Shown: positions 28,433 through 37,053, numbered from the stretch's first letter. The stretch: 64,000 nucleotides of DNA from Lachnospiraceae bacterium (GCA_021201665.1 JAJQEO010000007.1:1-64000); one strand, 5' to 3'. A program made the numbers and translations. Notes: generated by a model from the letters alone, not told the origin.

Positions 28433-28556
28433 ATGCCTGATCAGGCAGTTTGAAATGTCCGTACTCATGTGGTGAGTAAGGACGAAGACAAGGCATTGAT
28501 GAGCGCAGCTGCCTGAGGATGGCATTGAGCCTTTTGCGGTTATCATATGAAAAGAT

Positions 28557-28592
28557 AATACCCCGGTTAGAAATCCTGACCGGGGTATTTTA
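28557..28592 (+). terminator. Terminator of the 5'-nucleotidase gene
   Basis: Eleven-base stem (AATACCCCGGT/ACCGGGGTATT) followed by a T-rich run. Confidence 0.85.
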
Positions 28593-28611
28593 TATGCACA
28601 CGGCCGCGTAA

Positions 28612-28763
28612 GGCATATCCCATGCGAAGCGTGGGATGCCACCCGGCGAGGGAGTTTTATGGCTTACGCCCACGTCATAAGGTTCTACGCTTCGCTCCGG
28701 TCGGCGCTAAACGAGTGCCACTGGCACTCAGCGCCCTCCGACTTCGTCGGCAATCCTTATGAC
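28612..28763. repeat. Mosaic of three palindromic repeat units
   Basis: 28612-28652 is the reverse complement of a unit inside the hemD coding sequence (49893-49935; GGATGCCACCCGGCGAGGG). 28674-28763 is a GTCATAAGG...CCTTATGAC unit, shared with 22883-22923. Within it sits the GTGCCACTGGCAC palindrome (28693-28735), shared in reverse with 23796-23838. The rest of the 28433-28940 gap holds the terminator and the promoter below. Confidence 0.75.
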
Positions 28764-28846
28764 ATTATACGCGGCCGGCGCGACGAGCAGGGGACAAGTC
28801 TCCCTGCTGATCCTTTTGAATTTTTCGCAATTTTTCCACTCTTGCA

Positions 28847-28875
28847 TTGACATTCGCCTCAATTTTTCAGATAAT
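28847..28875 (+). promoter_or_regulatory. Promoter of the TIR-STAND gene
   Basis: TTGACA at 28847-28852, a 17-base spacer and GATAAT at 28870-28875, about 65 bases before the start codon. It could drive the whole downstream run to the kinase gene. Confidence 0.75.
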
Positions 28876-28940
28876 CTACTGTATGAAACACAAAGCTAAG
28901 GCACAAACCGGACTTCAACAGATTTTGAGGTATGCTACAT

Positions 28941-31900
28941 ATGACGAACCAAGTGCAGAACCAAAAGACAAAACAGCCCCTGCGTATTTTTATCAGCTAT
29001 GGGCACACGGAGCATCCCCTCTGCCGCCGGATTGCGGACGCATTGAGAGAAAGAGGGCATGAGGTCTGGTTTGATCAGGATCAGCTTCACGAGGGTGTCA
29101 ACTGGCGAAGAGAGATCGCGGAGGGACTGCGGTGCAGCAATGGTGTAGTGGCCTGTCTTTCAGACCATTATGTCCGCTCCCGCAGCGTCTGCCTGGATGA
29201 GCTTAACATCGTCATCGGTGTAAAAGGAGGGGAGCACATCTACACCATTTTGCTCGGCGATGAGAAAATCATTCCGGCGACGCTCTCCCACAACCAGTGG
29301 CTGGATATGCGCGACTGGGAAGAGCGTCTTTCCGGGAATCCGGAAGCCTTTGAGGAGTGGTTCGGCGGATGTATGTCAAAGCTGTTCCGCATTCTTGAAA
29401 CGCCGGATAACCGTGTATTTTCCGGCGAAATTCAGACTCTGCAGGAGCTTTTGCAGGTGTTTCCCAATACCAGCCGTCAAAGCGCTCTCCTGAAAAAGCC
29501 CTTTGTGGGGCGCGAATGGCTGACCAGATATCTGGAGGACTGGCTGAATGACGAAAATGCCGAGCGAGTCCTGTTCCTTTGCGGAAGTCCGGGCGTTGGC
29601 AAGAGTGCTTTCGCCGCGCACTACACGCATTATAATCCTCGCGTGGCGGCGGCTATTTTCTGCCGTGCAAAAGAGCAGCAGTTTAACGATCCGCGAAGCA
29701 TTCTGAAAATGCTCTCCTATCTGCTGGCCTGCCGGGTTCCCGATTACCGCAAAAGCCTGCTGACGCGGCTCGGAGTTTTCGAGGAGACAGATGTCGGGCC
29801 GGAGCAGGAGCCTGAAAAGCTGATGCCTGGACAGGTGCAGGAAAAGCTGTCGTCAGATCGGCAGCCGGGAAGAGGATCGCATGGCCGGTTAAATGGACCT
29901 GTCATGTTCGGTGCCTGTAATGAGCGGGAATTGTTCCGCATCTTGTTTGAAGAGCCTCTGGCGAATCTTATAGACGGCGGGCGTGAGAGAGTTTGTCTGG
30001 TGATTGACGGACTGGATGAGGCCGGTACCGCAGATAAGAATCCGCTTGCGGAAACTTTGGGTACCTATCTGCCCATGCTTCCATCCTGGCTGCGAGTGCT
30101 TGTGACTGGCCGCCCGGTACCTGCTCTGATTCAGAATCTGGGACAGAATCAGCTGCTGCGGAAGCGGAACCTGGATGGCATGATGGGTGACAATCTTGCA
30201 GATGTGCGGATGTATTTTTCAAAGATGCTGAACGATTCTTTTCAGACGGAAGCCCGGCGCAAGAGGTCTTCAGAATTTCGGGAACAGCTTCCGATGCAGA
30301 CGATTCTGACTGACTCTGCGAATATAACCGATTTGCGGGCTGCTCTTTCCGGAAATGATGACCAGGCATCTATAGTAAGAAGCGATCTTGAAGCTGCTTT
30401 GGATGAACTGACTCTTCGGTCACGGGGCATTTTCCTTTACGCTGAGCTGGTCTGTCAGGGAATTCTCGAAGGAAGACTCTCCCTGGCAGATTCTGAAAAA
30501 TTTCCGGATGGTCTTCAGAATTCCTTTAACAGCTGGTTTCAATGGTTTTTCCCTGATCTGGAAGACTTTGAAGACCAGTTTGAGCCGGCCTTCGGCATCC
30601 TCTGCGCGGCGGAGGAACCGCTGCCCACGGAAGAGCTGCGGCGTATCTTCCACTGGAAGGAAAAGCAGCTGCGCCGGTTTTTCAGGCGCATCGAGGTTTT
30701 GCTGGAGTACGGTGAGAATGTGTTCGGGAAGGAAACGGTTACCTTTTCCCATTTTTACATAATAGAATGGCTGACTGATTACGAGAAAAACAGGCTGTAC
30801 TACGTTTCTGCGGAGGACGCAAAAGAAACGATGGCCGATGCATTTTTGTCTCAGCTGCGTCAGAGTCCTGATGACATGACGGAATTCGAGGCCTGCTATC
30901 TTCTGCAGCTGTTAGATGAGTGCGGAAGGAAGAAAGAGCTGGCAGAGGCAGTTGCCGGCAGCCATCTGTTCCGGAAAAATACGGAATCAGGCAAGTTTTG
31001 CCGGGAATGGGGACATCTGGATAAGGCAAGGTTCTATTTTTACCGCGCCTTTCTGGCTGCAGAAGCCAGAGAAAACCGTCTGACAGACTCTGAAGCGCGG
31101 AATCATTACTGTGCGGCCTGCGACCGTATTGGAAGATTAGAGGCCGTGCGCGGCAACACGACAGAGGCGGCAAAATGGTATCAAAAGGAACTGGACATTG
31201 CCCGGAGACTGGCGGCCGCCTGCAGCATTCCAGGTGTTTCGGAATCTCCCGGGGAGCCGGGTATTGCTTCTGACGCGGAAGTTTCCAGGGAGTCTGATAC
31301 CGTCGCTGTTGTTGAAACACCGGAGGTCTTGCACGACCTGATTACCATTCATGAAAGGCAGGCCTATTTTCACAGGAGACTCGGAGAACAGCAGACAGCC
31401 ATGGCGCATCTGGAGGAAGCCCGTGTATTCGCGGAACGTCTGGCTGCGGTCAGCGAGACGCCTGCCAGCTGGCGGGAGATGGAAGACTGCTATGTCCGGC
31501 TGGGAAATCTTTCGCAGGAGCGCGGCGACCTGAATTCGGCCGGGAGATGGTTTGATCAGGCGTTTGCCATCGCCAGGCGGCTGGAAGCAAGTCAGAGCGC
31601 AGCCATCTACCTGCGGGATCTGGGAATCTGCTATGACCGGATGGCCCGCCTGACGCAGGAACGCGGCGATCTGGCGGAAGCCGAAGAATGGTTTATGAAA
31701 GCGCTTGCTGTCACTAAAAGGCTTGTTGCAGTAAATGAGACCGCGGAACCGATGCGTGATCTGAGCGTCTGCTATCTCAAGCTGGGCGATCTGTCCCGGG
31801 AAAGAAGGGATTACCCCAAAGCCCGGGAGTGGTTTGAAAAAGTGCTGGAAATCCGGGAGCCGCACGCTAAAAAGCGCGGGATGCCCAAGGATCAGCGCGA

Positions 31901-32075
31901 TGTGGCCAGTGTCTATCTTCGCATTGGCGATACGGCTCTGGATGCCGGCGACCCGGCGGAAGCGCGGAAATGGTTTGAAAAAGCCCTTGTGATAGCGGAG
32001 CATCTGGTGAATATCCGCTGTACCTGGCAGGACCGTCAGGATCAGGCCGCCATCAGGGAAAGGCTGGGAAGGTGA
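28941..32075 (+). CDS. TIR-STAND NTPase with C-terminal TPR-like repeats
   Basis: A 1044-residue NLR-like protein. The N-terminal TIR domain (about 14-150) has RIFISYGHTEHPLCRRIADAL, GHEVWFDQDQLHEGVNW and CLDELNIVIG, with the Glu where NAD-cleaving TIRs have their catalytic residue. A STAND/NACHT-like ATPase has Walker A CGSPGVGKSAFAAHY near 215 and Walker B CLVIDGLDEAG near 351, then VLVTGRPVP. From about 680 to the end are helical repeats (RGDLAEAEEWFMKALAV, RRDYPKAREWFEKVLEI, AGDPAEARKWFEKALVI), typical TPR sensor units. Two linker stretches look low-complexity. The ATG at 28941 is ten bases after GAGG. Such architecture is known in antiphage defence; the effector activity here is inferred. 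The next gene begins nine bases downstream. Confidence 0.9.
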   Translation: MTNQVQNQKTKQPLRIFISYGHTEHPLCRRIADALRERGHEVWFDQDQLHEGVNWRREIAEGLRCSNGVVACLSDHYVRSRSVCLDELNIVIGVKGGEHIYTILLGDEKIIPATLSHNQWLDMRDWEERLSGNPEAFEEWFGGCMSKLFRILETPDNRVFSGEIQTLQELLQVFPNTSRQSALLKKPFVGREWLTRYLEDWLNDENAERVLFLCGSPGVGKSAFAAHYTHYNPRVAAAIFCRAKEQQFNDPRSILKMLSYLLACRVPDYRKSLLTRLGVFEETDVGPEQEPEKLMPGQVQEKLSSDRQPGRGSHGRLNGPVMFGACNERELFRILFEEPLANLIDGGRERVCLVIDGLDEAGTADKNPLAETLGTYLPMLPSWLRVLVTGRPVPALIQNLGQNQLLRKRNLDGMMGDNLADVRMYFSKMLNDSFQTEARRKRSSEFREQLPMQTILTDSANITDLRAALSGNDDQASIVRSDLEAALDELTLRSRGIFLYAELVCQGILEGRLSLADSEKFPDGLQNSFNSWFQWFFPDLEDFEDQFEPAFGILCAAEEPLPTEELRRIFHWKEKQLRRFFRRIEVLLEYGENVFGKETVTFSHFYIIEWLTDYEKNRLYYVSAEDAKETMADAFLSQLRQSPDDMTEFEACYLLQLLDECGRKKELAEAVAGSHLFRKNTESGKFCREWGHLDKARFYFYRAFLAAEARENRLTDSEARNHYCAACDRIGRLEAVRGNTTEAAKWYQKELDIARRLAAACSIPGVSESPGEPGIASDAEVSRESDTVAVVETPEVLHDLITIHERQAYFHRRLGEQQTAMAHLEEARVFAERLAAVSETPASWREMEDCYVRLGNLSQERGDLNSAGRWFDQAFAIARRLEASQSAAIYLRDLGICYDRMARLTQERGDLAEAEEWFMKALAVTKRLVAVNETAEPMRDLSVCYLKLGDLSRERRDYPKAREWFEKVLEIREPHAKKRGMPKDQRDVASVYLRIGDTALDAGDPAEARKWFEKALVIAEHLVNIRCTWQDRQDQAAIRERLGR

Positions 32076-32084
32076 GTTTGAAAC

Positions 32085-32957
32085 ATGAATAGCATTCAGA
32101 ATCAGTTCGAAGAATTTTGTGCGGAGTCACAGCTTTTCTCACATGCTGCTGATATTGACTATCTGGGGATCGACATTTCCGGTGGAAGTACACTGCCCGT
32201 TCAGTTTAAATTATACTATGGGAATTCCTACAGTCAGAAAGCCTCACATCCCCTGATTGATTATCTTTCTTCGAAAAATATGATCCGCTATGTAACCCTG
32301 GTGCGGGATTTGCAGATCCCGGGGAGAGGACGCTTCGATATCGGCCTGAAAAACCGCTCAGACGATCACATGGAGAGCCTCTTTGCCTGGCTGTCTGAAA
32401 AAGTCCCTTTCTATAAGAAAGCGGAGGAAGAAATTCGAAAGCTCTCTCAGATCCGGGTGACGGAGCGCGAAGGATTTCGCCATGCCGGACTGTATTTTCT
32501 GGGAATGATTTCACAGGAGGATGCGATAGAGGTCCTGAAATGCCATTATTTTCTGAGAATGTGTGAGCATCCGGATGTTCTTCATAAAAATATTTCCTAC
32601 ATGGATTCGGTGTATCTGGAGGAGCTGGCTCGCTCTGGGTCGAAGGAATTTGCGCTTCTTTCCGAATGTGCGGCACGGCTGCTGTCTGTCTGCGGCGGAC
32701 ATCTCTGGATGGCCGGCACAGATTACGCGGAAGGGAAAGCTTCCAAATATAAGATTTATATCAAGAATCCGATGGAAATTTATGAGGGGCTGGCGCAGGT
32801 ATTAGGCAGAGCGGAATACGCGCCTGAGCTGTCGGATTTCCTGATGGAAGTCGAAAAATGGCAGAGCGATAACCCGGCTTTTTCCTGCGAGGGCTTTGCC
32901 GTCTGTCTGACTTCGGACGGCGAGTGGTCTGTCAATTTTTATAATGTAATGATATAA
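32085..32957 (+). CDS. Unknown protein, possible peptide-modifying partner
   Basis: A 290-residue soluble protein that I do not recognise. It shows a recurring strand-then-helix pattern: VQFKLYYGNS, GRFDIGLKNRSDDHMESLFAWL, KYKIYIKNPMEIYEGLAQVLG, and a C-terminal CEGFAVCLTSDGEWSVNFYN. That periodicity and the length are compatible with an ABBA-fold prenyltransferase, an enzyme type that prenylates Trp or other residues in some RiPPs. The similarity is impressionistic, not a family match. It starts nine bases after the TIR-STAND stop, with GGGAAGGTGAG overlapping the stop region, so the two are almost certainly co-transcribed. The radical SAM gene follows after 68 bases. Confidence 0.75.
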   Translation: MNSIQNQFEEFCAESQLFSHAADIDYLGIDISGGSTLPVQFKLYYGNSYSQKASHPLIDYLSSKNMIRYVTLVRDLQIPGRGRFDIGLKNRSDDHMESLFAWLSEKVPFYKKAEEEIRKLSQIRVTEREGFRHAGLYFLGMISQEDAIEVLKCHYFLRMCEHPDVLHKNISYMDSVYLEELARSGSKEFALLSECAARLLSVCGGHLWMAGTDYAEGKASKYKIYIKNPMEIYEGLAQVLGRAEYAPELSDFLMEVEKWQSDNPAFSCEGFAVCLTSDGEWSVNFYNVMI

Positions 32958-32991
32958 TCCGTAGTATCTACCCCTTTTGCCACTCGAATCA
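32956..32991 (+). repeat. AATCCGTAGTATC...CTCGAATCA repeat, copy 2
   Basis: A 36-base block that recurs almost unchanged at 47872-47907, with its right half also at 3607-3625 in reverse. Here it begins at the stop codon of the upstream gene and lies just before the radical SAM gene. Confidence 0.7.
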
Positions 32992-33025
32992 AAAAAATAG
33001 GACGACACAAAGAGATGGAGCCCAC

Positions 33026-34135
33026 ATGAGAGAACTTATGCTGGTTTTGACAGAAAGCTGCAACCTGGCGTGCCGGTACTGTTATGAAAAGCAGGAAGGG
33101 CACGGGCTGGACTTTGAGTCCGCTAAAAAAATTCTGGATAAGGAATTGTCTTCTGTAAGTGAATTGCCTGCTGTCAGTGACAGTCGGGTGCAGATTTCTT
33201 TCTTTGGGGGAGAGCCTTTCCTGAATTTTTCCGTGATGCGGCAGGTGTATGAGTATGTAGAGAAAGAATATGGAGAATGCGACGTCACGTATGCGGCGAC
33301 TACCAATGGTACGCTGATCCATGGGGAGATTCAAAAGTGGCTCAAAGAAAGAAAGGATCGGTTTCACATTACTCTGAGTCTGGATGGGACGCCGGCCATG
33401 CATGACCGCAGTCGGGCGGATGCTTCCGGGAGAGGCTCCTTTGGGCAGATAGATCGGGATTTCTTTTTGAAAACCTGGCCCGGGTGTGTTGCCAAGATGA
33501 CAATTTCACCGGATACGGCTTGTGATTTCGCGAATGGGATTATTTATCTGGAAGGCCTTGGCTTTCGCTGCAAAGCGAACTTCGCTTCCGGAGTAGAGTT
33601 TGACCTGGGGCACCAAGAACCAATTATTTTGAAAAATATGATGCAGCTGGTCGATTACTACAGTGCTAATGACATCCCGCTGTGCTTTATGCTGGATCTG
33701 AATCTGAAGCAGATCCTGAAACCGGTGGATGGGGCATTTCGCTATTGCGGTGCAGGTACCAGGCGGCATTGTTACGACGCACAGGGAGACGGCTGGTACC
33801 CCTGTCAGGGATTGACACCGATGGCTGTCGCCGGAAGAAGCACTGTTTTCCGGGAATGTTCGTTTGCGGAAACATTCCTTTATCATCACTGCCGCACCTG
33901 CCTTTTTGTTCGGCTCTGCAGAACCTGCTACGCAATGAATCATTCCGCGACAGGGAATGTCTGGAAACCGGATGGACAGATCTGTTATCTGAACCGGCTG
34001 TGCATGCTCACCAGTGCCAGGATTCAGTATAATCGCATGAAAAGGGGGCAGGTAACGGATCCAGCACTTATGAAAGCGGTCCTTCTGATAGCGAAGGAAC
34101 TCAATGGATTAGCGCAGGATATTGTCAGATATTAG
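33026..34135 (+). CDS. Radical SAM/SPASM peptide maturase
   Basis: A 369-residue enzyme. The SAM-cluster motif CNLACRYCYE is at residues 12-21, with FFGGEPFLN and TNGTL nearby and LSLDGTPAMHDRSR in the barrel. A Cys-rich C-terminal SPASM region (about 240-335) for auxiliary Fe-S clusters has YCGAGTRRHCYD, GWYPCQGL, CSFAET, CRTCLFVRLCRTCYA and ICYLNRLC. Proteins of this layout form thioether, C-C or similar cross-links in ribosomal peptides. No PqqD-like recognition domain is visible at the N-terminus. It lies 29 bases before a 42-codon peptide gene, which is the obvious substrate candidate. The exact chemistry cannot be told from sequence. Confidence 0.9.
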   Translation: MRELMLVLTESCNLACRYCYEKQEGHGLDFESAKKILDKELSSVSELPAVSDSRVQISFFGGEPFLNFSVMRQVYEYVEKEYGECDVTYAATTNGTLIHGEIQKWLKERKDRFHITLSLDGTPAMHDRSRADASGRGSFGQIDRDFFLKTWPGCVAKMTISPDTACDFANGIIYLEGLGFRCKANFASGVEFDLGHQEPIILKNMMQLVDYYSANDIPLCFMLDLNLKQILKPVDGAFRYCGAGTRRHCYDAQGDGWYPCQGLTPMAVAGRSTVFRECSFAETFLYHHCRTCLFVRLCRTCYAMNHSATGNVWKPDGQICYLNRLCMLTSARIQYNRMKRGQVTDPALMKAVLLIAKELNGLAQDIVRY

Positions 34136-34164
34136 CGATACTTTAAGGAAAGGAGGAGATTTTC

Positions 34165-34293
34165 ATGTTCACAGAAGAAGAAATCAAAGCAATGGAAGCT
34201 GCTGAGCAAACCAATACAATGACAGCAGCTGAAGTAACCGGAAGGGAAACCGGGGATGAGCATGCGATGTCAAGCGGCTGTGCGTGGGGATGA
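34165..34293 (+). CDS. Short peptide, candidate RiPP precursor
   Basis: A 42-codon gene with an ideal ribosome binding site (AAAGGAGGAG, spacing about 6). The product begins MFTEEEIKAMEAAE, an acidic helical leader. It continues with Thr/Ala/Glu-rich sequence and ends SSGCAWG. The last seven residues contain the only Cys and the only Trp, plus two Ser and two Gly, which looks like a core peptide. The neighbours are a radical SAM/SPASM enzyme upstream and an APH-like kinase downstream. There is no double-glycine cleavage site, protease or exporter gene nearby. Identification as a RiPP precursor is inference from size, composition and context. Confidence 0.7.
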   Translation: MFTEEEIKAMEAAEQTNTMTAAEVTGRETGDEHAMSSGCAWG

Positions 34294-34362
34294 ATATCAT
34301 TGAGCGGGAGAGACCGGCGCTGTGCTTGTGAAGAAAAGCGTAAACGCTCTGATCAGAAAGCC

Positions 34363-34455
34363 AAAAGAAGGAAAGACTAATAGAAGGAAAGACCAAAAGC
34401 AGAAAAGATCAAAAGAAGAAAAGATCAAAAGAAGAAAAACCTAAAAGAAGGATCG
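34363..34455 (+). repeat. A-rich imperfect tandem repeat
   Basis: About five to six imperfect units of roughly 16 bases (AAAAGAAGAAAAGATC type) fill the gap between the peptide gene and the kinase gene; the last overlaps the kinase ribosome binding site. Confidence 0.7.
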
Positions 34456-34457
34456 GT

Positions 34458-35537
34458 ATGGACATTGATGAAAAAGATATCCGCTGCTGCCTGGAGCAAT
34501 TCGGAATACAGCGCCCACTGAAAAAGTGGGCGCTGCTGGCGGACGGGCCGGATCATCCTGTCCCCTATGATGTAATCCGAAAAATATTTTTCACGGAAGT
34601 CGAGGGCGATATAAGGTATGTAATAAAATTTATCAGGGAGCCGGTATTTCCGACTAAATTGATTGAGCAGCAGTCGTGTTTCTCAGATCTGCTCAGAAAA
34701 AACGGCATTGCCACGCCGTTTCGCATGAAAAAGGATGGACATTATTGTGTCTCTTATGAAAAGGATTCTCAGGTCATGGATGTGACTGTGGAAGAGTGGA
34801 TGGGGGAGAAAATTGCGCATATAACGCCGGATTTTTTGCGGGAAGTCGGCTCTTTGCTCGGTAAGACCCATCGGATTTCTCTGAATTCCGGTATGAGGAT
34901 CGGTTTTTCTCTGCTGTATAACGAAATCCTGACTAGAGATACTTCTTACGCAAGGCTTTGGAAGGAATCCAACCATGAAATTATGCCTGCTGCCGCTTAT
35001 GAAAAGATTGTCGATCTATATAATCAGAGGCTGGCGATTGTGAAACGGGCATGGTCATCTCTTCCGAGAGCCGCCGTTCAGGGAGATATTTACAGCTGCA
35101 ACAATCTTGCCTGGAAGGATGGGCGGCTTGCATTGTATGACTTTAACCTGGCCGGGGATGAAGTCCTGATCGGAGATATTCTGCAGTGCTGGTTTCGAAC
35201 CATTTTTGACGAGCGCATGGAAGAGGATATGAAACAATATTTGCGGGAAGAGCTGTGGGATGCTTTTATCGGAGCCTATCAGAATGAAAGGCCCTTGACT
35301 GGGATTGAAAAGCAATACTTCCCGGATGCGTATTCTCTGTTCGGCGTGCTTTATTTTACAAAGCTTCTGGCGTTTCAGGTCAGAGATGGGCGGAAGGAAG
35401 AAGCTGTGCAGAATTATGAATATCTTTTTCGCCTGTTGGAGGTACAGAAGGTGCGGGAGATCTCATATCCCTCCTGCGCATTCAAAAATTGGATGCGCAG
35501 TTTTGTACTTGACAGTCGTATAGCGACTAATTTATAA
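34458..35537 (+). CDS. APH-family phosphotransferase (protein-kinase-like fold)
   Basis: A 359-residue kinase-fold protein of the aminoglycoside phosphotransferase/choline kinase superfamily. The catalytic loop is VQGDIYSCNN near 206-215 (HGD..N type with Gln replacing His), and the metal-binding motif is DFN near 228 (LYDFNLAGDEVLIGDI). An N-lobe Lys is in YVIKFIREPVFPTK. Family members phosphorylate small molecules or, in some RiPP clusters, peptides. It is the last of five same-strand genes starting with the TIR-STAND gene. A role in phosphorylating the Ser of the 42-residue peptide is possible but speculative; an antibiotic-resistance enzyme is the alternative. Confidence 0.85.
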   Translation: MDIDEKDIRCCLEQFGIQRPLKKWALLADGPDHPVPYDVIRKIFFTEVEGDIRYVIKFIREPVFPTKLIEQQSCFSDLLRKNGIATPFRMKKDGHYCVSYEKDSQVMDVTVEEWMGEKIAHITPDFLREVGSLLGKTHRISLNSGMRIGFSLLYNEILTRDTSYARLWKESNHEIMPAAAYEKIVDLYNQRLAIVKRAWSSLPRAAVQGDIYSCNNLAWKDGRLALYDFNLAGDEVLIGDILQCWFRTIFDERMEEDMKQYLREELWDAFIGAYQNERPLTGIEKQYFPDAYSLFGVLYFTKLLAFQVRDGRKEEAVQNYEYLFRLLEVQKVREISYPSCAFKNWMRSFVLDSRIATNL

Positions 35538-35538
35538 T
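35509..35538 (+). promoter_or_regulatory. Promoter of the DUF4143 ATPase gene
   Basis: TTGACA at 35509-35514, an 18-base spacer and TATAAT at 35533-35538, overlapping the end of the kinase gene. The spacer carries an AGTCG/CGACT inverted repeat (35514-35528), a possible operator. Confidence 0.75.
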
Positions 35539-35571
35539 ACAAACAAAAATCAGTCGTAATGGAGGCATGCC

Positions 35572-36828
35572 ATGTATAAAAAAAGAGCAATCGAATCAGT
35601 GATACAAAATACCGCAGGAAGTTTTAAGGGGATTTTGCTGACTGGCCCCAGACAGACAGGGAAATCAACGGTGCTGCAGCATATGTATGGAGATCGAAGA
35701 TATATTTCATTTGATGATCCTGTGCTGCTCTCTGAGACAAAAGCGGAACCAGGACTGTTTTTCCGTAACAACCGGCCGCCTGTCATCCTGGACGAGGTGC
35801 AGTATATTGCAGAATTATTCCCCTACATCAAGATGGAGTGCGATAAGAGTGATGAGAAGGGGCGGTTCCTTCTTACAGGCTCTCAGCAGTATCATTTAAT
35901 GAAGAATGTATCAGAGTCTTTGGCGGGCAGAATTGCTGTTCTGGAATTGACCGGGTTTTCCATGAGGGAGCTTATGGATTCCTCTTTTGATGCTCCTTTT
36001 GTTCCGTCAGAAAACTACATTTCTTCCAGAGCGTCATCTGTTTGCCAGATAGAGGATATTTGGAAGGTGATTCACAGAGGCAGTTATCCGGCGTTAATTG
36101 ATCAGAAGGTGAACTGGCAGATTTTTTATTCCTCTTATGTACAGACTTATATTGACAGAGATATTAATGAGCTTGGCAATGTGAAGGATAAATTGAAATT
36201 CACGCAGTTTATGACGGCTATGGCCGCGAGAACCGGACAGATTTTAAATTATTCGAGTGTTGCGGATCAGATTGAGGTTTCCGTAGGGACTGTCAAAGAG
36301 TGGACTTCGCTTCTGGAGGCTTCCGGGATTATCTATCTTTTACAGCCGTTTTCAAATTCTGCGCTTACACGCGCGATCAAGACTCCAAAGCTATATTTTC
36401 GCGATACGGGACTGGTATGTTACCTGACAAAGTACCAGAGTCCTGATACAGCGATGAATGGCGCGATGGCCGGAGAATTATTTGAGAGCTTTGTTGTCTC
36501 TGAGATTCTGAAGTCTTTTTCAAATGCCGGGCTGGATTATCGTATGTACGTTTTTTGGTACAGGGGAAAGGATAAGCGCAGAGTATCGGAAAACGGACAG
36601 GTCATAAGCCGGGAAAATGAGATTGACCTGCTGATTGAGCAGGATGACGTAATTTATCCTGTAGAAATTAAAATGTCTGCCAACCCGAAGCTGACTATGA
36701 CAAACGCGTTTGATGTTCTGGACCGGATTCCGGGAAAAAGACGCGGTGTGGGGGTCATTCTGTGCATGTATCCGTCTGTGCTCTGGCTGAAGGAGAATAT
36801 AGTGGCGCTTCCGGTTGAGTATATCTGA
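35572..36828 (+). CDS. AAA-type ATPase with DUF4143 domain
   Basis: A 418-residue protein of the AAA_14/DUF4143 family. The N-terminal P-loop is LTGPRQTGKSTVLQHMYGD (about 23-41), with YISFDDPVLL and PPVILDEVQYIAELFPYIK (Walker B). The C-terminal DUF4143 part has KLYFRDTGLVCYLTKYQSP and a PD-(D/E)XK-like NEIDLLIEQDDVIYPVEIKMS near 340. The family is abundant and mobile in anaerobes, and its function is unknown. GGAGG is six bases before the ATG. It has its own promoter and is probably not part of the upstream peptide cluster. Confidence 0.9.
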   Translation: MYKKRAIESVIQNTAGSFKGILLTGPRQTGKSTVLQHMYGDRRYISFDDPVLLSETKAEPGLFFRNNRPPVILDEVQYIAELFPYIKMECDKSDEKGRFLLTGSQQYHLMKNVSESLAGRIAVLELTGFSMRELMDSSFDAPFVPSENYISSRASSVCQIEDIWKVIHRGSYPALIDQKVNWQIFYSSYVQTYIDRDINELGNVKDKLKFTQFMTAMAARTGQILNYSSVADQIEVSVGTVKEWTSLLEASGIIYLLQPFSNSALTRAIKTPKLYFRDTGLVCYLTKYQSPDTAMNGAMAGELFESFVVSEILKSFSNAGLDYRMYVFWYRGKDKRRVSENGQVISRENEIDLLIEQDDVIYPVEIKMSANPKLTMTNAFDVLDRIPGKRRGVGVILCMYPSVLWLKENIVALPVEYI

Positions 36829-37024
36829 TTTGTCTGGACATATGCCGTTTTAACTGACGCGATAATCAGCACAAATTTATGCATATGCTGTTTTATATGG
36901 ATCAATATTAACAAACATTATTTCACATAATGTTTTGATTGATGCAATTATGAACGCGCATTATCAGAAGCCTGGCAGTTCTGGGAACTCCAGAAGCCAT
37001 ATTGTTCTGAATGCAATATTTTGG

Positions 37025-37053
37025 TTGCTTTTCATGCCCTCTTAGTTTATAAT
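37025..37053 (+). promoter_or_regulatory. Promoter of the RNA ligase gene
   Basis: TTGCTT at 37025-37030, a 17-base spacer and TATAAT at 37048-37053. Confidence 0.6.

Noticed and set aside
32956-32991. tRNA-like fragment (CTCGAATCA end resembling a T-arm)
   Set aside because: No acceptor, D or anticodon stems can be formed around it, and the same block recurs at 47872 as a short repeat.
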